Virus record (IMG/VR): IMGVR_UViG_3300006802_000136
Coordinates: 1 to 49,721 of that record
DNA length: 49,721 bases
Source: a virus
Reading direction: 5' to 3' (one strand)
Shown here: in pieces, positions 7,921-16,725 of the stretch
Position numbering within the stretch: the first letter of the stretch is position 1
How the letters are laid out: every line of letters begins with the position of its first letter
The notes under the pieces: generated by a model
What the model saw: the letters and a program-made list of their open reading frames with translations, nothing else
The model's database searches: none
Told to the model about the DNA's origin: nothing
Translations under genes and position numbers: made by a program

Positions 7921-8373
7921 TTATGATAACTCAAAGTGAGGAGCATCGATAAATGGACGCTTGCCTTCCAGTCTGCGTTGGTCAATGTAAGAATTCATAG
8001 CCTCTTCCATTGTGCCCTTCCATTTACGAATGTCCTTTACAGTCCATGCCGCGCCCCAACGCAATGATACTCCACTAGTGGTAGCAGCCATCTTCATAGC
8101 ATCAGCAATGTCGTCATAGAGATTCAATTCCCAAGAACCCCTACCCCCGATAAATGCCATGAGGTCAACAGCATTGCCCTCGATGTGCTTGGACTTCAAA
8201 GTCTGGCTAGCACCTTTGGCTACTAGTTCTCTTTGTCGTTCTAGTGAGCGCAATCCTTCCACAACAGCAAAGTCTACCTTGGTGACTATAATAGCCCTAT
8301 GTACAACTTCTACTAGTGCAGGATTTACTCCTTCTAGATTTTTTAGTGAGCGTTTGCTTAATTTAAATGCCAT
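7921..8373 (-). CDS. M15-family peptidase, probable endolysin
   Basis: 150 residues with the zinc-peptidase pattern of the VanY/L-alanyl-D-glutamate peptidase group (as in phage T5 Lys). SKHIEGNAVDL supplies H63 and D70, and the C-terminal DAPHFELS supplies the last zinc His (H146) with D143. EGLRSLERQRELVAKGAS is the usual substrate-side helix. It would cut the peptide stem of host peptidoglycan at lysis. There is no signal peptide, so release needs a holin; the 35905-36309 membrane protein is one candidate. Confidence 0.9.
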   Translation of the reverse strand: MAFKLSKRSLKNLEGVNPALVEVVHRAIIVTKVDFAVVEGLRSLERQRELVAKGASQTLKSKHIEGNAVDLMAFIGGRGSWELNLYDDIADAMKMAATTSGVSLRWGAAWTVKDIRKWKGTMEEAMNSYIDQRRLEGKRPFIDAPHFELS

Positions 8374-8376
8374 AAT

Positions 8377-8592
8377 TTATTCCCTTGATGTATTATCTAG
8401 ATCCCACATATCCTTAAAATTCTTGCCTGATTGAAACTTAGAAAACTGCCTGTAAGCATAACTCCTGTTACTATACAAGTCTGCTTCATTATACTTGTAT
8501 CCATATTCCCTACAGAAATTGAGATAATTCTCAAGATCATCGAAAATCTGGTTAACGCGGGAAGAGTTCTTAGTAGTTTCGTTCTTAGACAT
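8377..8592 (-). CDS. Small hypothetical protein
   Basis: 71 residues, polar, starting MSKNETTKNSSRVNQIFDDL and rich in Tyr and Asn (YGYKYNEADLYSNRSYAYR). Not recognised. GGAG lies before the ATG. It is directly upstream of the endolysin gene. Confidence 0.65.
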   Translation of the reverse strand: MSKNETTKNSSRVNQIFDDLENYLNFCREYGYKYNEADLYSNRSYAYRQFSKFQSGKNFKDMWDLDNTSRE

Positions 8593-8612
8593 CTGTATTC
8601 TCCAATTTAAAG

Positions 8613-9032
8613 TTAAACAACATTATTATAAGTGATTGTGGCACCATTCTCACCATCTTCGCTAACGGTGATAGTGATGTCACGATTGGGATAACGACTA
8701 GCGATTTGCTCATAAAGATCGTCGCTAATCATTTCACAACTCTTGTAATTCAATTCAATAGTGCCTTGGTATAGACTCTCTAACCAACGCTTAAATTGAA
8801 TGAATTCAATATCCCTGTCGTTGTGAAATACTTGGATTGCTACATTAAAATGAAAGATGTGCCTATGCTCGTTTGCCAGAAATGACACATCTGCTAGCCT
8901 AGGATCGTTGGCAGCATCTGGATAACGATGAATACCTTCTTTCTGGAAAGTAACATAAATCATGCGCTTGGCGTGTTCTCGGATCTTATCACGCTTTTCA
9001 GCAAGCGCGGTTTGCCTTTGAATTTCCATCAT
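8613..9032 (-). CDS. T-fold-like protein, possibly QueD-related
   Basis: 139 residues. HRHIFHFNVAIQV recalls the paired zinc histidines and strand of the 6-pyruvoyl-tetrahydropterin/QueD family. ELNYKSCEMISDDLYEQIA followed by ITITVSEDGENGA sits where QueD has PTxENLA and the V-x-ET end. The catalytic cysteine before the His pair is missing, so it may be a non-catalytic or divergent relative. The resemblance is weak and the call tentative; the gene itself is sure (ATGA overlap with its upstream gene). Confidence 0.5.
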   Translation of the reverse strand: MMEIQRQTALAEKRDKIREHAKRMIYVTFQKEGIHRYPDAANDPRLADVSFLANEHRHIFHFNVAIQVFHNDRDIEFIQFKRWLESLYQGTIELNYKSCEMISDDLYEQIASRYPNRDITITVSEDGENGATITYNNVV

Positions 9033-9922
9033 ACTACTCCATCTTTTTTCAATCTAGGAATCAACACTTCGTCAAGCCACTTTCTAGCACCCGTTGGATT
9101 GGGGTGCCATCCATCCGATAGGAAATATTGATCTTTTGATGATCCAAAATGCCAGATTTTATTCCATAAGCTATTATCATGATTTTCAGTATCTATTGGT
9201 CTTAAATGTTCTGTTATTCCCGTAGTTGACACTATAGTATCAAAATCCAATTGCTTATACAAGTAATTTAGGTTTAAGTGATTTTTGTTAATTTCTATAT
9301 CTTCAAACACATAAGACCTATAAAATGTTTGATACAATTTAACATTTTTAAGTTTGCACAAATTTTGTAACATTATGATATTTTCTAGAGTTAGATGAGC
9401 CGGACCTATTAGTGTTTGATAAAGATTAAAATATTGTTTAGCAAATGCATCACAATCATCACCCAATGCTTCAATAGCAGATAAAGCAGAAAAATTCTCT
9501 ATGTACCATCCGCCCCAACTTTTTAATCGGTTATACCTGTCTTTCATATGCCATACTGAATTATTTTTTAAATCCCTCAGTTGGTAGTCCCAATTCCGAC
9601 CATGTCTATCCCAAGAATCAACAAGGTTTTTAATAAAATTTGAAGAATCAACATAAAATGCTTTTCTCTCAGTTCCAGACCACGAAACTATTACAACTAT
9701 TTCTTCTGGTTTGTATTTTTCTAGAGATTCTATCAAAGCCAGGCTAACTTTCTTTTGTATGAGTTCATTGCCCTGACTTCCCAGACCCGTATGTTCAAAT
9801 ATTACATTAGAAGGAAAAAATCTGGTATGTTCTAATACTTCCGGCCAAGTATAACGACCAGGATCCAAACTAAGTTCTGCGAAACTGCAACCGCTGGTTA
9901 TTACCTTTTTAATAGTCATCAA
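9029..9922 (-). CDS. SGNH-like hydrolase family protein
   Basis: 297 residues. The N-terminus, ITSGCSFAELSLDP, carries the Ser block. GLGSQGNELIQKK supplies Gly and Asn of blocks II and III. The C-terminal SDGWHPNPTGARKWLDEV gives the Asp-x-x-His block V, clearest among the four relatives in this window. The function is probably ester hydrolysis on an unknown substrate. It overlaps both neighbours by 4 nt. Confidence 0.75.
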   Translation of the reverse strand: MMTIKKVITSGCSFAELSLDPGRYTWPEVLEHTRFFPSNVIFEHTGLGSQGNELIQKKVSLALIESLEKYKPEEIVVIVSWSGTERKAFYVDSSNFIKNLVDSWDRHGRNWDYQLRDLKNNSVWHMKDRYNRLKSWGGWYIENFSALSAIEALGDDCDAFAKQYFNLYQTLIGPAHLTLENIIMLQNLCKLKNVKLYQTFYRSYVFEDIEINKNHLNLNYLYKQLDFDTIVSTTGITEHLRPIDTENHDNSLWNKIWHFGSSKDQYFLSDGWHPNPTGARKWLDEVLIPRLKKDGVV

Positions 9923-10128
9923 TAATCTCTACTAACATCTACTCGTTCATGTGTATCTTCCCAGACTTTTCTAGTGAGCCTAGTAATCTCTTCATATACT
10001 ACAGTCTTTTCTTTAACAAGACTAGAGATTTGGTCATTATTGTTTTCTGGTTCTCGCTTTAGTTCATCTAGTTCTGAACTAAGATCATTGAACCGTTTCC
10101 TTAAAATAGATAATTCTCTTTCATACAT
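9919..10128 (-). CDS. Small coiled-coil protein
   Basis: 69 residues from the ATG at 10128: MYERELSILRKRFNDLSSEL continues as a charged heptad pattern through LKREPENNNDQISSLVKEK, so it is mostly coiled coil. The frame is open to a TTG at 10143, but AGGA sits 9 nt before the ATG at 10128, so I prefer that start. The function is unknown. It lies between the 2OG oxygenase and an SGNH-like gene. Confidence 0.65.
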   Translation of the reverse strand: MYERELSILRKRFNDLSSELDELKREPENNNDQISSLVKEKTVVYEEITRLTRKVWEDTHERVDVSRDY

Positions 10129-10139
10129 ACAATATATCC

Positions 10140-10682
10140 TCAAAAAAATGGGCCCCAGGCCCAGGTAAATAAACTATAACGTGTTCCAGATGTAATCAAG
10201 TTAACAGAATGTTTAAAGTTACTAGGAAAAATGATAACTGAACCTCTTGCTCTAGTCATTTTGACTCCTGCTATTTCAAAATCGCCTGCACTATAATCTG
10301 TACTGTCTGATAATTGTACAGACATAGAGAGTTTTCTGTCAAGTCTGTTGACTAAACCTAAATAATTATCAATATGTATATCGAAATGATCACCGGTTTT
10401 ATATGTGTTTATGTAATATTCTTCTATAAAATTTATTTTAGATCCGAAAAAATCGATAGCCTCTATCCATAAGTGATTCAAAGTATTGTGTACTTCATGA
10501 TCATTAGATAATCTACAGGTTAAAAAACTGCTTTTCCATTGATAGTTTGGTATTTTTAGTGAATGGTTTAAAGAATAACTTATCAAACTATCACACAACT
10601 CCTTGGATAAAAAATTTTCTCGTACAAAAATCCATTGACGGAAATTAGTTACAAGTGGGGGCCTTTCACGTATTGGTATCAT
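10140..10682 (-). CDS. 2-oxoglutarate/Fe(II)-dependent oxygenase
   Basis: 180 residues with the prolyl-4-hydroxylase-type double-stranded beta helix. H103-x-D105 (HIDNYLG) and H158 (FKHSV) bind iron; R168 (GTRYSLFTW) binds 2-oxoglutarate. SAGDFEIAG and RGSVIIFPS are the usual strands. Such oxygenases are common in cyanophage and other marine T4-like genomes with unknown targets. Here the gene overlaps the 3' end of dpdA by 17 nt, so it is co-translated with it. Oxidation of the inserted deazapurine or of a virion protein are both possible; the first is inference from position only. Confidence 0.88.
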   Translation of the reverse strand: MIPIRERPPLVTNFRQWIFVRENFLSKELCDSLISYSLNHSLKIPNYQWKSSFLTCRLSNDHEVHNTLNHLWIEAIDFFGSKINFIEEYYINTYKTGDHFDIHIDNYLGLVNRLDRKLSMSVQLSDSTDYSAGDFEIAGVKMTRARGSVIIFPSNFKHSVNLITSGTRYSLFTWAWGPFF

Positions 10683-12213
10683 ATAAAACCTTATTCATAG
10701 CGTCGTCACTATCTTCAATTATTTCTTCCAGAATACCTTCTTGCGACTCTTCAACAAATAGTTTATCAAAAAACGTCATAGAATTCACGGTGCGTTTACC
10801 CGAAAAGCCCTGACTACCCGATTTCATTTGCATCCAGAAACTATCATACTCGTCGATCATGGCTAGAGATTTGGTTCTGTCTCGCAAAGAAAAAATCTCA
10901 TCAACTAGTTCCCCAAATCTAATACGCTCAAAAGTCTCGTTCATAGCCATAGCAGGAATAGTACCTTCTTTGTAGCGACGATTGGCTTCTTGTACTGCTG
11001 TAATGTGCATATAAACATTATGGGCTTGAATCAATGTATAACTTAGAGTATCCCAACTTGTTTTAGTTTCTTTACCATGTGCGCCTAAGAAGCCTGGTCC
11101 CCTATAGCACAAGTCTTTCATCATCATTCTGTCAGTAACAGGACTACCCGAAAAACTCTTGTGTATCTTATCTTGTAAAACAGCATCGTTGAATGGTCTA
11201 GTATCATTATGATACTTTTTATTTTCCGCAGTCTTTTCCATACTGTATGACCATTTCTCATCATGATTGATATTAGTCTGGAAATATGCCAGACCTTTTG
11301 CTGCTGAATAAAATGGGCTAGCACAATCGAACGTTATCTGGAATTCTGGGTTGTGGTATTTTCTGATTGCCCTCTGAACGTCAGTAAAGACTACCGCATA
11401 TTCAAGTATGCTAGTACCCAAACAATGTACTAAATTGTGCTGGCCCGGTTCTAAGTACCCATCATGTATGATGTTGACTAACCTTTTCAACATCAAATGA
11501 GTATCAATCTTGTTCTGACCACCAAATGCCCAGCCGTTAAAATAACTATCTGGGTATATTTTGGGGTCACAATACTTTTTCATTTCTTCATACCACTCAT
11601 CACTCTGGGTATGAGTAAGTCCTTGCAAGACATTTAAGAATTTGCAAGAACCATTCCTGTTCCTGATAAAATATTCATTATTGATATGTGTGGCTCTAAC
11701 TGCTTCATCGATAGTAGAGATACCATGCTTGTCTAACAAATGCTTGTTGCGTAATGTTTGAGTTGGAACATCTAAGCACATACCATAATCCATGTACTCA
11801 TCCATCCACTTCAACACTAAATTTCTTTGCTTCATAGCACGGGGGCAATTAGGATCTTTCCAGTCAGCAGGCCATTGACCTTTCATGATCTGGAAACCAC
11901 CTGAGTCTCCTAACATGAAAGTACCTTTTTCTCTTTTTCTGATAATGCTTTCTGCTGGATCATTCACATTGATGTCTAAGTTAGCATGACCTGCTGAATA
12001 TAAACCCCATTTGTACTTGAACAAACCTTGCTTACTGTTCAAGAAATTCAAGCATTCTACATCACCATTGAATCCTGCAGGTATACGTTCTTGTGGGAAG
12101 TAATCTTCTCCTGAACGTTGTTTACCTAGACCAGTAATAAAGAATGAACTAACTGCTGGAAGAAACAATGCCCAATCTGGGTCTTGTTCTTTGTTTAAAT
12201 CAATTTGATCCAT
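10666..12213 (-). CDS. dpdA: DpdA-like DNA 7-deazaguanine transglycosylase
   Basis: 515 residues related to tRNA-guanine transglycosylase. GDSGGFQIMKG (residues 102-111) holds the general-base Asp and the base-binding loop. NVLQG (194-198) matches VQGG, GWAFGGQ (227-233) matches the GYAIGG loop, and ITFDCASP (293-300) holds the likely nucleophile D296. Extra segments and the lack of the TGT zinc site fit the DpdA group, which swaps guanine in DNA for preQ0 or a derivative. Phage DpdA protects DNA from restriction. Sitting between a sulfotransferase and an oxygenase, it may start a multi-step base modification. Confidence 0.88.
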   Translation of the reverse strand: MDQIDLNKEQDPDWALFLPAVSSFFITGLGKQRSGEDYFPQERIPAGFNGDVECLNFLNSKQGLFKYKWGLYSAGHANLDINVNDPAESIIRKREKGTFMLGDSGGFQIMKGQWPADWKDPNCPRAMKQRNLVLKWMDEYMDYGMCLDVPTQTLRNKHLLDKHGISTIDEAVRATHINNEYFIRNRNGSCKFLNVLQGLTHTQSDEWYEEMKKYCDPKIYPDSYFNGWAFGGQNKIDTHLMLKRLVNIIHDGYLEPGQHNLVHCLGTSILEYAVVFTDVQRAIRKYHNPEFQITFDCASPFYSAAKGLAYFQTNINHDEKWSYSMEKTAENKKYHNDTRPFNDAVLQDKIHKSFSGSPVTDRMMMKDLCYRGPGFLGAHGKETKTSWDTLSYTLIQAHNVYMHITAVQEANRRYKEGTIPAMAMNETFERIRFGELVDEIFSLRDRTKSLAMIDEYDSFWMQMKSGSQGFSGKRTVNSMTFFDKLFVEESQEGILEEIIEDSDDAMNKVLYDTNT

Positions 12214-12889
12214 AAAATTTTACATTCTCTATAAGTTTGTAATCATCAGCATAAAGTTTTTTGATTTTGTCAACAACATCTGGTTTAGATTCTAAATAAT
12301 CATATAGTATATCAGCATTCCTTTTTTTATCGGGAATTTCATCGGTAGTATTATAACTTTTTTTTTCTTTATTTCGAAATGTGATATCAACTTTTAATTC
12401 ATTAGCGGCAAACATATACATGTTGTCGCTGAGATTATCATTAACTTTAAAAAAAATCAATCTATTTAGGTCAATGAGTTTTCTGTATATTCCAGTAAGA
12501 TTCATATTCTTTATATTATTTGATGCGTAAATCTCTTCGCTTATGAAATTTACCTGAGGTTCGGTATGTTCATCAAATATCAGGCGTTCAGATATAAATT
12601 TTAAAACTTGTGGATTTTTTATATTAAACGACCTGTGGTATCTATAAAAATATTCACATATTCCAGATACCCATCTACTTATGGGATCGCGTAAACATAC
12701 TATAAATTTTGTATCTGGAAAATTTTCATATCTGTCATATGTCCAGTTACATCCTGTAGTGAAAAAACTTCTACAGTATGAACTAGCATTTTTAGAAATA
12801 AGAATGTATCCATACTCTGAAGAATCCGAAATCAGACATAGATTTTTATGAGGTTTGAATAAGTTATTGTCAATTACTGTTAGATTCAT
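12200..12889 (-). CDS. Sulfotransferase-like protein
   Basis: 229 residues. ILISKNASSYCRSFF (30-43) fits the 5'-phosphosulfate loop of carbohydrate sulfotransferases. KFIVCLRDPISRWVSG (61-76) is the 3'-phosphate-binding motif (RDPxxRxxS). The remainder is divergent and Asn/Lys rich. These enzymes move sulfate from PAPS to a hydroxyl or amine. The gene overlaps dpdA by 14 nt. The target could be a surface glycan or a modified base; nothing in the sequence decides. Motif spacing is convincing, but similarity outside the motifs is not visible. Confidence 0.72.
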   Translation of the reverse strand: MNLTVIDNNLFKPHKNLCLISDSSEYGYILISKNASSYCRSFFTTGCNWTYDRYENFPDTKFIVCLRDPISRWVSGICEYFYRYHRSFNIKNPQVLKFISERLIFDEHTEPQVNFISEEIYASNNIKNMNLTGIYRKLIDLNRLIFFKVNDNLSDNMYMFAANELKVDITFRNKEKKSYNTTDEIPDKKRNADILYDYLESKPDVVDKIKKLYADDYKLIENVKFYGSN

Positions 12890-13211
12890 CCAGCAAACTC
12901 ACTAATAAATCTAACCTTTCCTTAGCATTTTTTACTGCAGGATATTTTTCTGCTAGTTTTTCTAACTTTTCTTCTTCTTTCATCTTGTTACGGACATATT
13001 CAATAACTAGATCGATTTCTTTAGAATTTCTCAATTCTACCTTATTAGGAATTTCTTTCCAGTGAGCGGCCCCCCAGTGATCCTTTCCAGTATTTACCTC
13101 AAAAACCTTTAGATCACCATTCCATCTCACTGGCCCAGTAATACCGGGAGAGTTTTGAGAATGATCTATCTGGTAGACTACTGGATCAGAATAAGTGTAG
13201 ATAGAAATCAT
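12870..13211 (-). CDS. Hypothetical protein, phage conserved type
   Basis: 113 residues. The N-terminal half is beta-rich (VRWNGDLKVFEVNTGKDHW); the C-terminal half is a charged helix (YVRNKMKEEEKLEKLAEKY). Not recognised as a named family. It lies between the clamp gene and the sulfotransferase gene with overlaps at both ends, so it is probably expressed with the replication genes. Confidence 0.7.
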   Translation of the reverse strand: MISIYTYSDPVVYQIDHSQNSPGITGPVRWNGDLKVFEVNTGKDHWGAAHWKEIPNKVELRNSKEIDLVIEYVRNKMKEEEKLEKLAEKYPAVKNAKERLDLLVSLLDESNSN

Positions 13212-13939
13212 TTTGTCTGTGCTGGCAATAGATACCTATAATTCGCTAGACCGCTATCAACTGTGATCTCGGTAGCACCCTGATCAGAGATCCTTACCAT
13301 CTTGTCACCGGGCAAGTCCATGATGCTGATGAAAACCTTTACAGGCCATAGCCAAGATTTGCTTAACTTACCAGTGACACCGGGCTGGAATACGAAATTA
13401 CCTGAGTGAGTAGACGCATTACCAAAATAAATCTTTAGATCACCATGATCAGTTTTAGTAGTAAAAGTCAGTTCTTCGCTGTTGGCTTGTGACTGACGCT
13501 TTAGCCTCTGGATGCCAACTACTGTGGGTTCGAATTCTACGTCCCAGTTCGCTCCCTTGAACGTGACATTCTTGACCTTATCTTCAATTAGATTCTTAGA
13601 CATCAATCGATAATCGTTAATGAAGTCTCCGGACTTAGTTTCGAAGTGAATAGCAGCAGGAACCTTTTCTCCGTCCCTGTCTACCTTAGTCATGCTGATC
13701 TTAGCATTTTCGTCATAGTCTTCAAAACCCAAAATAGTCTTTAGTTTAGACAGATTGGGCATACCAAACACTCCCTCGAAATCTGAGATAGGACTCTTTA
13801 GCGTAGCAGATACTACAACGCTACGATCCTCAGCAATCGCTAGGATGTCTGTTGCTTTCTTAGTACCAGATACCTTGATCAGGTCAATCACACCTAGACC
13901 ATGTGTGTACTGAATAATGTCTTGCAAATTGTCTTTCAT
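13208..13939 (-). CDS. 45: DNA polymerase sliding clamp, gp45-like
   Basis: 243 residues, close to T4 gp45 (228). The protein alternates short strands and helices as in ring clamps, starts with a helix and a hydrophobic strand, and ends in YRYLLPAQ, the family-like C-terminal strand. ISDFEGVFGMPNLSKLKTIL fits the clamp region that links domains. The call also rests on its position directly after the polymerase gene. The clamp would tether gp43 and, in T4, also activates late transcription. A ribosome binding site (AGGGAA) and a late-promoter-like core precede it. Clamp-loader genes 44 and 62 are not in this window. Confidence 0.8.
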   Translation of the reverse strand: MKDNLQDIIQYTHGLGVIDLIKVSGTKKATDILAIAEDRSVVVSATLKSPISDFEGVFGMPNLSKLKTILGFEDYDENAKISMTKVDRDGEKVPAAIHFETKSGDFINDYRLMSKNLIEDKVKNVTFKGANWDVEFEPTVVGIQRLKRQSQANSEELTFTTKTDHGDLKIYFGNASTHSGNFVFQPGVTGKLSKSWLWPVKVFISIMDLPGDKMVRISDQGATEITVDSGLANYRYLLPAQTK

Positions 13940-13958
13940 AGTTGTTTCCCTGTAATGT

Positions 13959-13965
13959 TATTTAG
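13959..13965 (-). promoter_or_regulatory. Late-promoter-like core upstream of clamp gene
   Basis: The minus strand reads CTAAATA, 19 nt before the clamp ATG, in the 77-nt gap after the polymerase gene. A start about 6 nt downstream would leave a short leader holding AGGGAA. The first base departs from the ATAAATA consensus. Confidence 0.35.
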
Positions 13966-14016
13966 GCGATGCATATGTGTAATATATAGGAATTTATAGC
14001 GCGAGTCAACTTGAAT

Positions 14017-16725
14017 CTATCCGAAGTCAAACAAATCATCAAAAGTAGAATTAGTGTTAGTATTCTCTTCTAACTCCCATTCAAGTATTCCCAACAAGTT
14101 GTCGATCTTTTTGTCTACTAGAGTTTGCTCCATTGCTGCATCATCAAAGGGCAAATTGACGAACCATTCGGGAAGTCTGAGTTCGTCAGTTGGGTAGGCT
14201 ATGCTAGTGAAGTTTAATGGATTGGCTCTTAACTTGCATACCACTACTTTCATACCATCTAAGATACGCATAGAATAGTTGTCACCATTTACCTTTCTTA
14301 GATAATTCCAGTTAAGTGCCGCCCTCACATGGCCAGGCATGTTTGCTTTGCCGGTCTTGCTTCGCTTTTCCATATCGTGATATGTAGTTAAATTGTTTAC
14401 AGACTTGGGCGATCCCTTAGTCCAACTATCTACTGTAGAAAGATAGTTCTTGAAGTCTTTGATCTTTTCTATAACTTCTTCCCTAGTCTTACCCGACAAT
14501 ACCATTTCAAGTACTTTCATCAAAAATTCTTGTACATACTTGGGAGTATCTGCTCGTTTGAGATCAAGACCCATTGCTTTAATCTCACCCATTTTACCAT
14601 TAACATCTTTACGCTTACCTTCCTTGTCAAAGATGTTTACAGCATATCTTTTCTTGGTAATGAACAATGCTCTATCACTAACTAGTTCTCTGCCCGCTTT
14701 GATGATTTCACCTTTGTTTCTGGGTACATGAAATGCTCGTTCCATGAAAGCGGGAAAGCCTTTGTTTATCTGCTCTGCGATATTATCGTACAGATTTACT
14801 GCTAAATCTTTACTCCATTGCATAGTACCTTGCTTGACATCTGATTCTATAACGGGCCAAGCAGAAAAATAACAAGAGTCTGTGTCACCATAAACGATAG
14901 CATCACCATAGTAATCATACTTTTCAGTTAATATCTCATTGATATGAGCAGACATATGCTTGACTACTTGCCTACCTGTTAATGTAACACTCTGACCTAT
15001 CCTCTTGTCATAGAATCTACAATGCTCATTGAGTAGCGCACCATACGCAGAGTTAAGCAAAATCTTTCTTACTAACTGACGCTTGTCCCAATATTCTCTG
15101 TCTTGCGCTGTGGTAGAATCACGCAATTTTTTCTGCATATCTTTTCTATCACTATACCATCTAGTAAGCAAACCCGGGATAACACCTTCAGTTTCATAAG
15201 TAAATATAGTACCGTTCGCAGATAAGATATATGGATTACTAGAATCAAATATGAATTTCCATACTTCTGCTCCGCTCATTTCTTTGCTCTCACCGTTTTC
15301 GAAATCTACAGTAAGCATAGTTCCGCGCTCTTGGTTCATCACGGCTTCGTACTCTAGCGAGCCAAACAAACCCTCCCATAACAGAGAACTCATTTCTAGT
15401 TCGTCGCTGCCATCTCTTCTTTTTTTCTTATCTGCTATTCCTTTAGCCTTGTCTAACATATACCTGTCAGTCAATGTTTGCCTGATTTGTCCTATGATAG
15501 TTTCGGGTGCCATATTCAAAGCACGAATAGTGCTAGGATACAGAGAGTTGATGTCTACTGCGCCTACCCATTCATGAATACCTTTCTTAGGTGTCGCTAC
15601 ATATGCTCCCGCAGCAGCCATTTGATCTGATTGCACATCTTTCTTTTTGTCAGGAACTACAAGTCCCCGCTCATGCGCTTCGTTCATAACTGCCATTTCA
15701 ATCATAGCAACTGAACCCATTACAGTTGGCAACAATACTGTGTTCTCATGCGCTAGCGCATTAGCCAGATCAAGGAACTTGAGTTTGTTATGAATCTTTA
15801 CCAAGAGCATAGTATCTTGACGATTGTACTCTAAGAATTTCTTGAAGTCTTTGTTATACAACTGATCAAGAGTACCTTCATACTGCGTTTTGTTTTCACC
15901 TACTTCCATTTCACCGATAGCATCAAGTGAATAACTATGACGCGATTCATAATTATATTTCTTGTATAATTGTAGATAGTCCATATGGATCCTACCTATC
16001 AAATCAAAAGTAGTTTCTTCTTTACCAAATCGCTCGTATGTGCGTGGCTTGGGAAGTTGCCCTAGCAAACAGAATTTGCGTGTATCATCTTTGCTCATTA
16101 CTCTGGTCACGCGATTAACCATATATGGAATATCGTAACCTTCTGAGTTCCAACCTGTCAAAACATCTGCATCTTCAATCACATCAAAGAAAGCATCAAA
16201 CATTTCTTTCTCAGACTTGAACATCAAACAATTTTCGTAGTTGCTTACTATCTCCTTAGCAGTTTCATCAGACATATGCTTTGGGGGAGTACACAAAGTA
16301 ATCAACATATCTTGCCAATCAAGATACAATGATATAGCAGTTACTGGATTGAAAGGATCATTAGTAGGAGAGAACCCTTTTTCAGGATCAAAGTCTACTT
16401 CAATGTCAAAGAAAATCGTATGTAACTCGGGCGGTTCTTGTTTGATATAGTTTTCAGACAAACATCTGAACACTGGATTTATATCGCTTTCGAACAGTTT
16501 TTTACCTGAGTGAATTCTTTTTTCTTTCTCAAACTCTGCTCGTTTCCTAGTAGAGAACCTACTAACAGGATCTCCATAGATAGAACGATACTTGCCTTTT
16601 CTGTCTTGGAAGTAAAAGGTATAATTAGCAGGATATTCATTGTAGATGCGCTTACCCTCAGGTGTGCGTTCTACAACAAATATCCTGTCGCTATCTCTAT
16701 CGTGAATAGCGTCTACATAACTCAT
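14017..16725 (-). CDS. 43: Family B DNA polymerase, T4 gp43-like
   Basis: 902 residues, the same size as T4 gp43 (898). Exonuclease motifs: FFDIEVDFD (D107, E109), LTGWNSEGYDIPY, and YNRQDTMLL. Polymerase motifs: A, GAVDINSLYPSTIRALNM; B, KILLNSAYGALLNE; C, YGDTDSCY. The C-terminus ends in a short acidic/hydrophobic tail (STFDDLFDFG) like the clamp-binding peptide of RB69/T4 polymerases. It both copies and proofreads the phage genome. It abuts the DsbA-like gene (TAATG) and lies upstream of the clamp gene. All catalytic Asp residues are present, so it should be active. Confidence 0.98.
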   Translation of the reverse strand: MSYVDAIHDRDSDRIFVVERTPEGKRIYNEYPANYTFYFQDRKGKYRSIYGDPVSRFSTRKRAEFEKEKRIHSGKKLFESDINPVFRCLSENYIKQEPPELHTIFFDIEVDFDPEKGFSPTNDPFNPVTAISLYLDWQDMLITLCTPPKHMSDETAKEIVSNYENCLMFKSEKEMFDAFFDVIEDADVLTGWNSEGYDIPYMVNRVTRVMSKDDTRKFCLLGQLPKPRTYERFGKEETTFDLIGRIHMDYLQLYKKYNYESRHSYSLDAIGEMEVGENKTQYEGTLDQLYNKDFKKFLEYNRQDTMLLVKIHNKLKFLDLANALAHENTVLLPTVMGSVAMIEMAVMNEAHERGLVVPDKKKDVQSDQMAAAGAYVATPKKGIHEWVGAVDINSLYPSTIRALNMAPETIIGQIRQTLTDRYMLDKAKGIADKKKRRDGSDELEMSSLLWEGLFGSLEYEAVMNQERGTMLTVDFENGESKEMSGAEVWKFIFDSSNPYILSANGTIFTYETEGVIPGLLTRWYSDRKDMQKKLRDSTTAQDREYWDKRQLVRKILLNSAYGALLNEHCRFYDKRIGQSVTLTGRQVVKHMSAHINEILTEKYDYYGDAIVYGDTDSCYFSAWPVIESDVKQGTMQWSKDLAVNLYDNIAEQINKGFPAFMERAFHVPRNKGEIIKAGRELVSDRALFITKKRYAVNIFDKEGKRKDVNGKMGEIKAMGLDLKRADTPKYVQEFLMKVLEMVLSGKTREEVIEKIKDFKNYLSTVDSWTKGSPKSVNNLTTYHDMEKRSKTGKANMPGHVRAALNWNYLRKVNGDNYSMRILDGMKVVVCKLRANPLNFTSIAYPTDELRLPEWFVNLPFDDAAMEQTLVDKKIDNLLGILEWELEENTNTNSTFDDLFDFG

